This document shows, piece after piece, positions 1-8,960 of a stretch of DNA of 64,000 nucleotides (the stretch's first letter is position 1; every line of letters begins with the position of its first letter). A program made the translations under genes and the position numbers. The DNA lies in assembly GCA_963739375.1 (NCBI GenBank), contig CAVUAF010000017.1, forward strand, positions 62,001 to 126,000. Reading direction: 5' to 3'. The notes under the pieces were generated by a model. The model was not told where the DNA came from. It worked only from the letters and a program-made list of their open reading frames with translations, and did no database searches. This DNA is from CAVUAF01 sp963739375. GTDB lineage: Bacteria > Acidobacteriota > Terriglobia > Terriglobales > Acidobacteriaceae.

Positions 1-99
1 CTCCGCCGCCGCCGTCCAGTTGGTCTGCACCCGCGCCGCGGCGCGAAAACCACCCTTGCCGGGCGCCGCGTTGTCCGGTTTCGATTCCGTCGCATCCAT
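1..99 (-). CDS. Possible 5' end of a gene cut by the window edge
   Basis: An ATG at 99 opens a frame that stays open to the window edge (33 codons). The visible residues are polar and alanine-rich (MDATESKPDNAAPGKGG...). No ribosome binding site is obvious upstream and no family can be recognised from so short a piece. It could be the start of a cytoplasmic protein running leftward, or chance in G+C-rich DNA. Confidence 0.25.
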   Translation of the reverse strand, partial: MDATESKPDNAAPGKGGFRAAARVQTNWTAAAE

Positions 100-402
100 T
101 TGGCTGCGCGCTAGTGTACGGCTTCGGTGCGGCGTGCAGAAAGCGGGAGCGGCCACCAAGGCTCGCAACCTCGGAACCTGTTTGCGTCCTCCCCGATGGG
201 CCGCAAGCCATGCCATCGGCGCCGCTGTTGCCGTTCGGGCTGGTGGTCTGGTCCGCCGCAGTTGTGCGGGGGAGGGGGAGGGAACAAGGCAATTCCCACG
301 CCACGCGGCGGATGGCTTCATCCGCCGGCTATGACGTGGGCGACACTGATCATGACTCCGCCACTCCGCCGGCGGCTTCCCGCCAGCGGCCGTCTGCCGT
401 CC
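100..402. other. Non-coding stretch, no gene recognised
   Basis: Open frames here on both strands read as low-complexity Arg/Pro/Ala translations of G+C-rich DNA, with no signal peptide, motif or ribosome binding site. It lies between the partial frame at the window edge and the stop codon of the PEP-CTERM gene. Confidence 0.4.
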
Positions 403-1095
403 TTACCGGCGGCGGCGAAGCATAGTGCCCATCATCCCGAGGCCGCTTCCCAGCAACCACAGGCTGGCCGGCTCCGGCACCTGGCCGTCTGGCGCCGCAC
501 CCGCCGTGCCGGTGTAGATCGAACCCACGAGAGGGTTCTCGTTATACAAGCCTGTGACCTGGATCGAGGTAATCGGATCGTCGGAGGTAAAACCGAAGAA
601 GACGTACGAACCCGCGGGGGGAGTCACGGTGAAAGTCTGTCCGTTGGAAAGCGTGATCACCACCGGGTAGTTATTGACCTCCGCGACGTTGAATCCAAGC
701 GCGGTGAGCCCGGTAAAGCTCATCATAATCCCGTTGTATCGGGGGTCCGGGGGATAATAGAACGCATTCACTGACTCTGGTCCGACACCGTGGTTGAGGT
801 CTCCCCAAGAGGAAAACCCGTCATCAAAGACCGCCAGGGAACCCCCATTGTTGCTGAAGGTGATGCCCCCGGCGGTGAATCCACCCGCGTACTGCTGCCA
901 CCCGTTCTCTGGAACGTAGGTGCTCAGGTCGACGTAGTTCTGGCCGCTGGTGGCGGCGGCCCAGGCGGCAAAGGTCGAGTATGTCGTGGCGTCAGCGGCG
1001 GCCGTCCCACCCAGAAGGAGAACGAGCACGAGTAGGAGCACACACGACACCGACGAGGTGAGAAACATCATCCGCCCACAACGATTACGTGCCAT
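403..1095 (-). CDS. PEP-CTERM sorting-domain secreted protein
   Basis: A secreted protein of about 230 residues. The start is placed at ATG 1095 because AAGGAAGG lies just upstream; the extra upstream codons are not needed. Residues ~1-38 form a signal peptide with a hydrophobic LLLVLVLLLGG core. The body is a beta-rich, Gly/Asn/Thr-rich domain with no catalytic motif I can name. The C-terminus has the PEP-CTERM layout: VPEPASLWLLGSGLG, a hydrophobic stretch, then MLRRRR. In other bacteria this tag is recognised by an exosortase and the protein is placed at the cell surface or in the EPS matrix. No exosortase gene is seen in this window. The substrate or partner is unknown. Confidence 0.85.
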   Translation of the reverse strand: MARNRCGRMMFLTSSVSCVLLLVLVLLLGGTAAADATTYSTFAAWAAATSGQNYVDLSTYVPENGWQQYAGGFTAGGITFSNNGGSLAVFDDGFSSWGDLNHGVGPESVNAFYYPPDPRYNGIMMSFTGLTALGFNVAEVNNYPVVITLSNGQTFTVTPPAGSYVFFGFTSDDPITSIQVTGLYNENPLVGSIYTGTAGAAPDGQVPEPASLWLLGSGLGMMGTMLRRRR

Positions 1096-1466
1096 TGGTT
1101 TCCTTCCTTTCCATGGCAAGGCGATCGCGCATCAGCGATGAGGGCTTGTCAGCAGGCACGAAAATGGAATGTATCCGGCACCAACGTATGCATTTTTGAT
1201 GCCACCAGTCACCGACAGCGCTCAGCTTGTTTTGAACAGGTTGCGCGCGAGAGATCACAATCGGCGGGCAAGTGACGTGAAGAAAGATGCGCACTCGGAC
1301 GCGCATTTTACTTATAAACTATTGATTCTAGACATGTTACTCTGCATATCCTCTACTGCTGGCGCAGCGGACCCATGTGAGCGTGGGAGCAGAGTGAGCG
1401 GACACTTGGATTGCGCGCCGCGATGTGGCGGTGATGAGCGACTACGACAGAGTGACGCCTACGCGG
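1096..1466. other. Intergenic region upstream of the PEP-CTERM gene
   Basis: This 371-base gap must hold the minus-strand promoter of the PEP-CTERM gene. An A+T-rich patch around 1308-1350 (TTTATAAGT and TAGAAT-like strings on the minus strand) is the best promoter candidate, but I cannot fix -35/-10 elements with confidence. No gene is seen. Confidence 0.35.
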
Positions 1467-1979
1467 CTACTCCGGCGGCTTCGGCGCTGGCGCTGGTCGC
1501 GCCGGTTGTGGTCCGCGACCGCCAGGCGCCGCCCCCATGCCGGCTTGCATGCGCTTCATGAACTCCAGACTCTGCAGCAGGGTCTTCAGCTTCTTCTGCT
1601 GCTCCGGCGCGAGCAGGTTGTACCCCTGGAGTAGCGCGCCAACAAAACTCTTCTTCAGGCGCGTCTCGGCCGCCAGCGTGGCGTCCACCTGCTGATTGAA
1701 CCTGGCCTCGTCGAGTTTGTCGGGGATCAGCAGAGCCATGAGCTGCACCTGTTGCTTTTCCAGGGCGGCCTTTTCGTCGATCAGCGTCATGGCCGTGTCC
1801 ACGGCCAGCTGGTCGAGCTGTTTGATCTGCGCGTCGCTAAGCCCCAGCTGGTTGACGACGAGCGGGTTCGCCCACCAGCGGTTCATTCCTTTCGACGGAT
1901 GGGGAACGCCAGGCAGTTGCGCGCTCGCCAGCAGGGAAGCGAACAGCAGTGCCAGTACCAGGCCCGCGATCTTTCTCAT
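1467..1979 (-). CDS. Spy/CpxP (LTXXQ)-like periplasmic protein
   Basis: 170 residues with an N-terminal signal peptide (MRKIAGLVLALLFASLLASAQ). The mature part is helical and charged: a segment beginning LGLSDAQIKQLDQLAVD is followed by a helix rich in Glu/Lys/Gln and a second LLAPEQQKKLKTLLQ segment. That resembles the paired LTxxQ elements of the Spy/CpxP family, small periplasmic chaperone or metal-stress proteins. The tail (residues ~148-170) is Pro/Ala/Gly-rich and probably disordered. The start ATG at 1979 has AGGAGG at good spacing. It lies 25 bases after the preceding gene's stop, so the two are probably co-transcribed. Family assignment is by pattern, not alignment. Confidence 0.7.
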   Translation of the reverse strand: MRKIAGLVLALLFASLLASAQLPGVPHPSKGMNRWWANPLVVNQLGLSDAQIKQLDQLAVDTAMTLIDEKAALEKQQVQLMALLIPDKLDEARFNQQVDATLAAETRLKKSFVGALLQGYNLLAPEQQKKLKTLLQSLEFMKRMQAGMGAAPGGRGPQPARPAPAPKPPE

Positions 1980-2004
1980 AACGTCCTCCTGGTGCTCTCT
2001 AGCC

Positions 2005-2838
2005 TTAGTGCATGTCGAAGGCCGCGGGGTCGATCGGCAGACTCACCACGCGGTCGGCGGTGATGCTCCACCGGTGGACCCAGGTGCCGCCCCCGCCCCA
2101 ACTTAACTCGAGGTTCCATTGCGCGGGCAGCGTCAGTCCATTCACGGTGTGAAACTCACTGAACGTCTCCACCAGCTTGGACTCGCCGGAAAACGCTCGC
2201 CCGCTGGCGTCGGCGTTGGAGGCCATGTCGGGCGGCATGGTGAAGACGTAGGTGGTCCGGACATGGCGGTAGGTCTCCGGCTCGAAATACAGGTCGATCT
2301 GCAGGTCGCCCTCGCCTTTGTGCGGCTCGTAGCGCAGGTCATGCAGTTCCCGCCCTTCGATGTTCTTCAGCCCGAGGTAGCGCACGCGGGGGTGGTGCGC
2401 GGCCAGGTCGAGCAGCGGCCACGCGGTGGACAACGCGCCACCGAAGAGTCCCTCCTTCAGCACCTCGCTCCGCGTATACAGGAAAAAGCCGAGTTGCGAC
2501 CGTTTCCCCGGGGCGATGGTCGCCACGCTTACGCGCTTGCCATCCGAGATGATGTCCTCCCCCGGATAGCGCTCGCCGCCAAACCGCAGGCTGAGCCGGA
2601 ACTTGCCGGCATCGCTGGCCATCTTGGCCACGCCGTCGTTGTGTCCGATCCCGCCCAGCGCGATCAGGAAGGTCGCCTTGCCATCCACGCCGCGTGATTT
2701 CGCCGCGGCGCGGGCCTCGGGGTCGCCGAGCGCTTCCAGGTGCTGCGCCACCAGCGCTTCCGGCGTCAGTGCCGTTTGCGCGTGCGCGGTCGCAGCGACC
2801 AAGACCAACCCGACGATTCCGGCCCAGCGTGTGCGCAT
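2005..2838 (-). CDS. Secreted LolA-like hypothetical protein
   Basis: About 277 residues. The start at ATG 2838 follows AAGGAGAA and begins a clean signal peptide (MRTRWAGIVGLVLVAATAHAQ); an in-frame extension to 2958 lacks these features. The mature protein begins with a short helix (TPEALVAQHLEALG) and continues as alternating beta-strand segments, e.g. KFRLSLRFGGERYPGEDIISDG and DLQIDLYFEPETYRHVRTTYV. This resembles the LolA/LppX lipid-binding fold of acidobacterial secreted proteins with a DxxYFxxxT-like core. No lipobox and no catalytic residues are seen. Its probable operon partner is the Spy-like gene 25 bases downstream. The function is inferred only at fold level. Confidence 0.55.
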   Translation of the reverse strand: MRTRWAGIVGLVLVAATAHAQTALTPEALVAQHLEALGDPEARAAAKSRGVDGKATFLIALGGIGHNDGVAKMASDAGKFRLSLRFGGERYPGEDIISDGKRVSVATIAPGKRSQLGFFLYTRSEVLKEGLFGGALSTAWPLLDLAAHHPRVRYLGLKNIEGRELHDLRYEPHKGEGDLQIDLYFEPETYRHVRTTYVFTMPPDMASNADASGRAFSGESKLVETFSEFHTVNGLTLPAQWNLELSWGGGGTWVHRWSITADRVVSLPIDPAAFDMH

Positions 2839-2993
2839 ATTCTCCTTCTCGCGTTCCGAAGCGGCGTGCATTTTACTCCGCCGCGCCTGCCGGCGTCCGG
2901 TCACTCGCAGCCAGGCAATGGCACCGGCTCGCCCCCATCGTCGTGAAAGGTGGAACATCGGGGTTCGGCGGTGCAGACGCTGGGGCTTGGGTG

Positions 2994-5900
2994 TTACGGT
3001 CTGACGTTGACCACCGGCATCGCCGAGAACGGCCCGTAATCATCCTCCAGCGCAATCGCCGACACCGGGACGCTGCTGTGGACCACCAGCGCCCCCAGGA
3101 AGTTCCCATTCGGCAGCAGCGACTGAAACTCCGGCATGCTCTGCAGGCTGACCAGCAATTGGGACATGGAATTGATGGTACGGTTGGCCGTCGCGCGCGT
3201 CGTGCCATCCTGGTTCAGCAGCGTGAGCTGTACCGTGGCCGCGCTGCTGTTGGCGTTCACTGCGGCCAGTCCCACCGTGCGACCCACGGGCGTCGCCGGT
3301 GTCCCGGGCTCCAGCTCCACCGGCACCGTGAAGAAGGTCAGTTCGGGCGCGTTGTTGAAGCCGATGGTGTTAATCACGTTGTGCTGCGCGGTCGAGTCCT
3401 CGATCTCGAAGAACAGGTTCGCCCCCAGCGGCAAGGTGGCCGTAATCAGCGCCCACTCCACGGTGACGGTGTTGCTGAAGCGCTGTGCCTCGGGAGTGGT
3501 GATGCGCACCGCGCCGTTGGCCGGGATCGACAGGCTGGTGGGCAGGCTGAAGGGGTTGGCCGGGTTGCCCTGCTGGTCGAAATACGCGAGGGTCACCGTG
3601 TTCGCCGCCGGCGCCTGGTTCACCAGCAGGAGCTTGGTGACGTATCCGGCTCCACCGTTGTTCCCGGTCACGATGTGGGGAATGACCAGCCGCGTCCCTC
3701 CGGTCATGGGCGGGGTGGCGAAGAAGGGACCGAAGTCGTCGCCCAGCGCTACCACGCTTACCCCGGCAGGGCACGTACCAGTAATGGTGCCCACGAAGTT
3801 GCCGCTGGGCAGAACCGACTGGAAGTCGAAATTCAGCGCCCGCTGGGTGTGGCCGAGGGCGGGGAGCTGGACGACGTCGTCGCTGCCGCGCTGCGTCCCG
3901 TCGGTATTGCGCAGCTTCAGGGTCACGGTCACCGGAGTGAACCAGGGGTTGGAGAGCGCCAGGCCCACGGTGCGCCCGACCGATGGCGGGGCGAGTTCGA
4001 ATTCTACCGGGATGGTGAAGGTCTGGGCGCTGGCATTGTCGTTGAAACCGACGGTGTTGATGATGTTGTTCTGCGGCGACTGGTCGGAGATCTCGAAGAA
4101 CAGGTTGGCGGCGACGCGGGCCTGGGCGCTGATGGACGCCCACTGGGTGACGCAGCAGGCGCCGTTCCGCGCTGATTCGGGCGTGGCAATGCGCCAGGTT
4201 TCAGCGGGGCCCAGGAAACGCGTCCTGGTGCTGACGACGCTGCCATTGTTGTCCACGAAGTTGACGGCGACGTTGTTGCCGAAGCCGGACACCAGGCTGC
4301 TCTCCAGGTTCACGAGGGTGAGCTTGGTGACGTAGCCGCCGCCGGCCACCACGTGCGGCAACAACCCGTGATAGTTCGCCACCGGCATCGCGCCGGTGCT
4401 GAGGAACGACACCGCGCTCTGCAGGAAGCCGCCGTCGTGGTTCGTGGCGGTCACCAGGATGTAGAGCTGCTGGCCGGCCAGGGCGTTCACCTGGAGCTGC
4501 GGCTGGGCGTAGGTGGAGTAGACGTCCCGCTGGGCCGCCGCCGACACGGTCGCTTCCATGCAACCGACCGAAGTGAAAGCGGGAAAGCCGCGCCAGACGC
4601 TGACCAGCGTCTGGTAGCTGCTGCCGCTGGTGTCGATGGTGAGCGTGCCGGCGGCGGGCGCGATATACGTGAACCATACGCCCTTGGCGGTGCTGTGGCT
4701 GCCGCACGGCGGCGTGGGGTTGCCGGTCGAGGTGGCGGCGCCGGTCGTGTCGCCGGTGGTCGTACTCGGGGTTTCGACGATGGCGGGTGCGGTGGCCGCT
4801 TCGTCGGTGCTGAGACGCGCGATCACGAAAGGCGCCGAGTTGCTGATCCCACCGCCGGGTGTAGGAGTGGCCACGGTGATGTTCGCGGTGCCGGCGGCCG
4901 CCACATCGGCGGCGCCAATGCTCGCCACCAGCGTCGTGCTGTTCGACACGGCGGAGCTGCGGGGTGAGCCGTTCCAGTAGAACGTCATGCCTTGCATGAA
5001 GCCGGACCCGGTGACCACCAGAGCAAAGCTGCTGCTGCCGGCGACCACACCCGCGGGATTGAGAGAAAAAACCACGGGCACAGGGTTGCCAGCCGGCGTA
5101 GTCGCGGTGCCGCTCAGGCTGACGGAGTGCAGGTTGCCGGGGGAGGTGAGAACGCTGTCGGTGATGCTTACGGAATCGGTGAGCGCCCCCGCGACGGTGG
5201 GGGCAAAGCTGATGGTAATGGTGCAGGAAGCATTCACCGCGAGCAGCACGCCGCAGTTGTTGGTCTGCACGAAGTTAAGGCTGGGATTGGCGATTCCGAG
5301 ACTGATGCCGACGGTGGTGTTATTCGTCACCACCACGGTCTGCGGCGCGCTCGTGGTGCCGATCGACTGGCTGGCAAAGGTGAGCGTGGTCGGCGAGACG
5401 GTGATCTGGATGCCCGTTCCATTCAAGCTGACCGTGCGCGGCGAGCCGGCGCCATCGTCGGTGATGGTCAGAACGCCGTTACGCACGCCCGTCGCCGTGG
5501 GCGCAAAGCGGACGGTGACGGTACAGGAAGCGTTGGCGGCGAGTGAGACGCAGTTGTTGGTCTGGGAAAAATCGCCGCCGTTGGTGCCGCTGATCTGCAC
5601 GCTGGCCACGTTGAGCGTCACGTTGGTGCTGTTGGTGAGGGTGACCGTCTGCGCCGCGCTGGGGACACCGACCTGCTCCAGGGAGAAGTCGAGGGTCGCG
5701 GGGGCGACCGTCGGAGTCCCCGGGGGAGCGCTGCCGACGGCGACCAGCACGTGGAGCGTCGGATTGATGTGGCCGGGCGTCGCATCGATGACGACGACCT
5801 GCGTTGGCGACACGATGTAGCCGATCAGGCTGTGGCTGCCGCTGGCGGTGAAGCGCCCATTGGCAGCGACGCTGTAGGTGCCCGACAAGGGGCTCGTGTG

Positions 5901-7244
5901 CAATGCGCTGGACAACGTTCCGTTTTGGAGCGTTAGCTCGGCGGTATCGGCTGAGCCGGAGAGAAGCGAGGAGCCGTCCAGGGTGATCACGCCGGAGCGC
6001 AGAAATGCGTTCACCGTCGGGGGCCCGGGGGGCGCGACGACATTCGCCCCCAGCGGCTGCGTTCCGAGAATGAATGTGCCGCTCAGCGAAGCGTTATTGA
6101 AGGGTCCGGCGGATTGAGGGACGCCGCCTTCCTGGGCAAACGCGTCGTACTCCAGCATAAAGAAGCGGTTGGGCGCAATCATGTAGCCGATGAGCGACAC
6201 CCCCGGGGCGATGAAAGTCCAGCGGCCATTCGCGCCGGAGGTAAGCGCGAACGTCCCCGCGCCCGAACCGGTCCCTACCGAGCCGCCGTCATTCTCGTCG
6301 ACCGAGTATGTGGCATTGCCGGCCCCGTCGCCGGTGATCACGCCGACCGTCACGTTTGAGCTACCTCCGCCGGTCGGTGCAGATTTTGCAAGGACAGTGA
6401 CCCCATTGAGCGAGCCGAGGGTGAACGGCGCGCCGGATTGGCGGCGCGCGCTGCCAACCCACAGAATGCCCGGGTCGGTGCCGAACAGCAGCCAGTTGTT
6501 GGAGGAGATGACGTAGAGCACCAGATGCAGCTGCTGCGGCGATTGCATGACCCCGTTCATGCTGACGACGGCGCGACCATTGGGGCCATTGGGGCCAAGG
6601 CTGAACGTGCCGCTCATCGGGCCATTGGTTACGATGGGACTTCCATTGGAACCGGAATCCGCCAGCCCGTTCGTCATCGTGCCGGCGCTGGCGGTAAAGC
6701 TGCCGGCGGCGGTCAGGTAGTTCTCCTGGAACCCTATGCGGGTCTTGCCATGCACGCCGAAGGCATAGCCGCCGGTCATCGAAGTCAGGGAAAACGCCGA
6801 GGTGTCCTGTTCCTTCAGAAAGCCGGTGACGTTGTACACGCCGTCGGTTTCGATGATCGCGCCCTGCCCGGGAGCACCGGAGTTGCTGAAAGCCATGGCG
6901 ATGGCATAGTGCAGAGACCCGAGCGGCGTGATGATGGTCAGGGTGCCCCGGTTGTCGCTGCCGATGGCATACGAGCCGGTGATAGAGACATTCAGTGACG
7001 GACTACCGGCCACGGGGTTTATGTCCACCACGCCGCTGGAGATGTTGCCGCTGCCGTTGGCCACGATGCTGCCCGCAATGCCGACCGCCTTGTTCTGCGC
7101 GTCATAGCCGCTGAGCATGAAGGCATAAGAGCCGTTCAGGAGCGCGTTCTGATTGGTTTGCGACCAAGCGGCCACCGATGCCCAGAGAAGGACTGCACAG
7201 ATGCCCACAAGGCGAAGCAGGCTGCTGCTCTTGCGGAAATGCAT
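2994..7244 (-). CDS. Large secreted repeat protein (choice-of-anchor D / IPT-like domains)
   Basis: 1416 residues, with ATG 7244 preceded by AGGAG. Residues 1-29 form a signal peptide. Residues ~30-500 are repeated Gly/Ser/Asn-rich beta modules (LNGSYAFMLSG..., SLSGTFILG..., PLSGTYSVAANGRF). Residues ~505-705 hold two choice-of-anchor D / ASPM-SPD-2-Hydin-like Ig modules with NNCVSLAANASCTVTVRFAPT and its equivalent in the second copy. Then come an IPT/TIG-like segment (VVTGSGFMQGMTFYWNG), a pre-peptidase-like beta domain with GVWFTYIAPAAGTLTIDTSG, and two copies of a module beginning LPHVVAGGGYVTKL / IPHIVTGNNGGAGYVTKL. There is no LPXTG, PEP-CTERM or lipobox. It is probably exported and attached at the cell surface; adhesion or matrix binding is an inference. 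Confidence 0.8.
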   Translation of the reverse strand: MHFRKSSSLLRLVGICAVLLWASVAAWSQTNQNALLNGSYAFMLSGYDAQNKAVGIAGSIVANGSGNISSGVVDINPVAGSPSLNVSITGSYAIGSDNRGTLTIITPLGSLHYAIAMAFSNSGAPGQGAIIETDGVYNVTGFLKEQDTSAFSLTSMTGGYAFGVHGKTRIGFQENYLTAAGSFTASAGTMTNGLADSGSNGSPIVTNGPMSGTFSLGPNGPNGRAVVSMNGVMQSPQQLHLVLYVISSNNWLLFGTDPGILWVGSARRQSGAPFTLGSLNGVTVLAKSAPTGGGSSNVTVGVITGDGAGNATYSVDENDGGSVGTGSGAGTFALTSGANGRWTFIAPGVSLIGYMIAPNRFFMLEYDAFAQEGGVPQSAGPFNNASLSGTFILGTQPLGANVVAPPGPPTVNAFLRSGVITLDGSSLLSGSADTAELTLQNGTLSSALHTSPLSGTYSVAANGRFTASGSHSLIGYIVSPTQVVVIDATPGHINPTLHVLVAVGSAPPGTPTVAPATLDFSLEQVGVPSAAQTVTLTNSTNVTLNVASVQISGTNGGDFSQTNNCVSLAANASCTVTVRFAPTATGVRNGVLTITDDGAGSPRTVSLNGTGIQITVSPTTLTFASQSIGTTSAPQTVVVTNNTTVGISLGIANPSLNFVQTNNCGVLLAVNASCTITISFAPTVAGALTDSVSITDSVLTSPGNLHSVSLSGTATTPAGNPVPVVFSLNPAGVVAGSSSFALVVTGSGFMQGMTFYWNGSPRSSAVSNSTTLVASIGAADVAAAGTANITVATPTPGGGISNSAPFVIARLSTDEAATAPAIVETPSTTTGDTTGAATSTGNPTPPCGSHSTAKGVWFTYIAPAAGTLTIDTSGSSYQTLVSVWRGFPAFTSVGCMEATVSAAAQRDVYSTYAQPQLQVNALAGQQLYILVTATNHDGGFLQSAVSFLSTGAMPVANYHGLLPHVVAGGGYVTKLTLVNLESSLVSGFGNNVAVNFVDNNGSVVSTRTRFLGPAETWRIATPESARNGACCVTQWASISAQARVAANLFFEISDQSPQNNIINTVGFNDNASAQTFTIPVEFELAPPSVGRTVGLALSNPWFTPVTVTLKLRNTDGTQRGSDDVVQLPALGHTQRALNFDFQSVLPSGNFVGTITGTCPAGVSVVALGDDFGPFFATPPMTGGTRLVIPHIVTGNNGGAGYVTKLLLVNQAPAANTVTLAYFDQQGNPANPFSLPTSLSIPANGAVRITTPEAQRFSNTVTVEWALITATLPLGANLFFEIEDSTAQHNVINTIGFNNAPELTFFTVPVELEPGTPATPVGRTVGLAAVNANSSAATVQLTLLNQDGTTRATANRTINSMSQLLVSLQSMPEFQSLLPNGNFLGALVVHSSVPVSAIALEDDYGPFSAMPVVNVRP

Positions 7245-7411
7245 ATGATTCTCCTAGAGCGACGAGGAAGCCGTCGGGCGAGATTTCCAGCGGTCAGGAC
7301 CCATCCCCGGGGACAATGTGTTTCACTGGCTGTCGCAGGTCGCAATGATTTGAGTCACACCATAATGTGACGCCCCAGCGTAATCCACCCGATTCGCCCG
7401 GCCCCTGCGAA

Positions 7412-7578
7412 TCAATATGCCGCCGCGTCGGCCAGGACCTTCTCGACAAGCTGGATCCCCATCTTGCGCAGGAAGTCTTCGGGCGATTCGCCACCGATCA
7501 GGACAAAGACGAAATCGTTGGGCAGGGTCTTGCGTGTGCCGTTGGTCTCGACCACCACCACGTCCGCGCTAATCTCCG
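7412..7578 (-). pseudogene. C-terminal remnant of a pyridine nucleotide-disulfide oxidoreductase
   Basis: The minus-strand frame ending at TGA 7412-7414 reads VAEISADVVVVETNG, then LPNDFVFVLIGGESPEDFLRKMGI. This is the C-terminal FAD-binding segment of thioredoxin reductase-like NAD(P)/FAD oxidoreductases (the LPNDxVFxLIGGxxPxxFLxxxGI motif). Only ~55 residues remain. The rest of the enzyme is absent, and the upstream sequence belongs to a different gene, the start of an S1/P1 nuclease in another frame. It looks like the product of an internal deletion. Confidence 0.6.
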
Positions 7579-7700
7579 CCACCCTGGTGCTGCGCCAGCT
7601 CGACCACGATCCGGTGCCCTTCCGGGCCCCAGGCAGCCGCGGGCTCGAGCATGGCGACCAGCAGGGCGACCACGAGCCAGGGGGAGAGAAGCCGCTTCAT
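7569..7700 (-). pseudogene. N-terminal remnant of an S1/P1-type nuclease
   Basis: ATG 7700 starts a 43-codon frame: a signal peptide (MKRLLSPWLVVALLVAMLEPAAA), then WGPEGHRIVVELAQ. S1/P1 nucleases begin their mature chain with Trp, a zinc ligand, in a WGxxGHxxVxxIA motif that matches here. The frame stops at TAG 7569 after QHQGGGD, so more than 200 residues of the enzyme are missing. It lies 55 bases after the stop of the NrfD-like gene in the same direction. Confidence 0.6.
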
Positions 7701-7755
7701 GGGGCGCACTAGGTCCGCGCGATCTTTGCCTGCGGACTATAGGGCACCGCCAGGC

Positions 7756-8877
7756 TCAGGCCGGGACGGCTGGAAAAACCGGCCAGCGTTTCGCCATCAT
7801 GGCAAAGCCGGCCACCGCCACGGCAATCAGGCTGTAGGAAACCATCACCTCGTTCCAGTGGGGGAAATACTTCAGACCACTGACCACCTCCACCGAGGTG
7901 ATGCAACTGTTGAGGCGATTGGCGAGAATCCCACCCAGAACCAGTGCGGCTGCGAAGTACTGCACCCGCGGCGCGGCCAGGGTGCGCGGGTTGGAAAGCA
8001 ACCACACCGGCACCAGCAGCAGGCAGATCTCCAGCGCGAGAAGCAGGTTTTCCGCGTCCATCTTCCAGGCCAGCAGCGAGACCCCGCGCATGACGAAGTC
8101 GGCGAGGCGCAGGCACAGGTAGCTCAACAGGGCCAGCGCCAGGAGTCTGCCCACGCGCGTCGCCAGCGCCGGCGACAACCCTTTGCCAAACGCCAGCGTG
8201 GTGTGCCACGACGCGAACAGAATCACCGCCAGGCCGGCGCACACCGCGGAAAAGAAGAACAGCACCGGCAACTGCGGTGTGGACCACGAGGCCGACGCCC
8301 GCCCCCCCGGCAGCAGCAGGAGCCCGGCCAGGAACGACTGCTGCAGGGTGGAGAGCAGGACCGCGATCAGCAGCAGCGGCAGGACCAGCGCCCGCGTCCA
8401 GGCGGGTGGATCGCCTCGGCCCACGGCCCGCCACAACTCGGGAGCGAACTCCAGCGCCACGATGACGCCGTACAGCGCCACCACCCACAACGCTCCCTCG
8501 AGAACCGAAGACGGGCTCCACAGCGTGATCAGCGACCACACCCGGGCGGGGTGCCCCAGGTCCAGGATGGTGGCAAAAAGTGCGACCAGGTAGCCCAGAA
8601 CGGCGGTCAGCAAGCTGGCCCGCACCATCGGCCGGTAGTTCTCCAGGTCCAGATAATGCACCACCGCCGCCAGCGCAAAGCCCCCCACGGCCAGCGCCAT
8701 ACCAAGGAAGACGTTCAACCCCACCAGGAGTCCCCAGGGGAACGCGTCACCCAGGTGAGTTGCCGGGCCCAGGCCGCGCACCTGCAACACATAAGCTGCC
8801 TGAGCGCCCGCGATCACCAGGAAGACAAGACAGAGATGCCAAAAGCTCAACCGCCGCCATCGAAGGTTGCGCCACAT
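7756..8877 (-). CDS. NrfD/HybB-family integral membrane subunit
   Basis: 373 residues with ATG 8877 preceded by GAAGGAGGAG. Hydrophobicity suggests about nine to ten transmembrane helices, starting at LCLVFLVIAGAQAAYVL. The segment GLLVGLNVFLGMALAVGGFALAAVVHYL and the DLGHPARVWSLI loop are typical of HybB/PsrC/NrfD quinone-interacting subunits. These have no cofactor of their own but bind menaquinone and pass or accept electrons from a neighbouring Fe-S subunit. It is the last gene of the hydrogenase/Hdr operon, 83 bases after the maturation protease. That suggests the hydrogenase, usually soluble in group 3c, may be tied to the membrane. No classical HybA-type ferredoxin partner is seen beside it. 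Confidence 0.8.
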   Translation of the reverse strand: MWRNLRWRRLSFWHLCLVFLVIAGAQAAYVLQVRGLGPATHLGDAFPWGLLVGLNVFLGMALAVGGFALAAVVHYLDLENYRPMVRASLLTAVLGYLVALFATILDLGHPARVWSLITLWSPSSVLEGALWVVALYGVIVALEFAPELWRAVGRGDPPAWTRALVLPLLLIAVLLSTLQQSFLAGLLLLPGGRASASWSTPQLPVLFFFSAVCAGLAVILFASWHTTLAFGKGLSPALATRVGRLLALALLSYLCLRLADFVMRGVSLLAWKMDAENLLLALEICLLLVPVWLLSNPRTLAAPRVQYFAAALVLGGILANRLNSCITSVEVVSGLKYFPHWNEVMVSYSLIAVAVAGFAMMAKRWPVFPAVPA

Positions 8878-8960
8878 AACTCCTCCTTCGATGTCGAGCC
8901 GTCTCTGTGCTGGACGTCTAGGTCGGCGGCCAGAGAGGCTTCTGCCCGACAGTTGATGGA

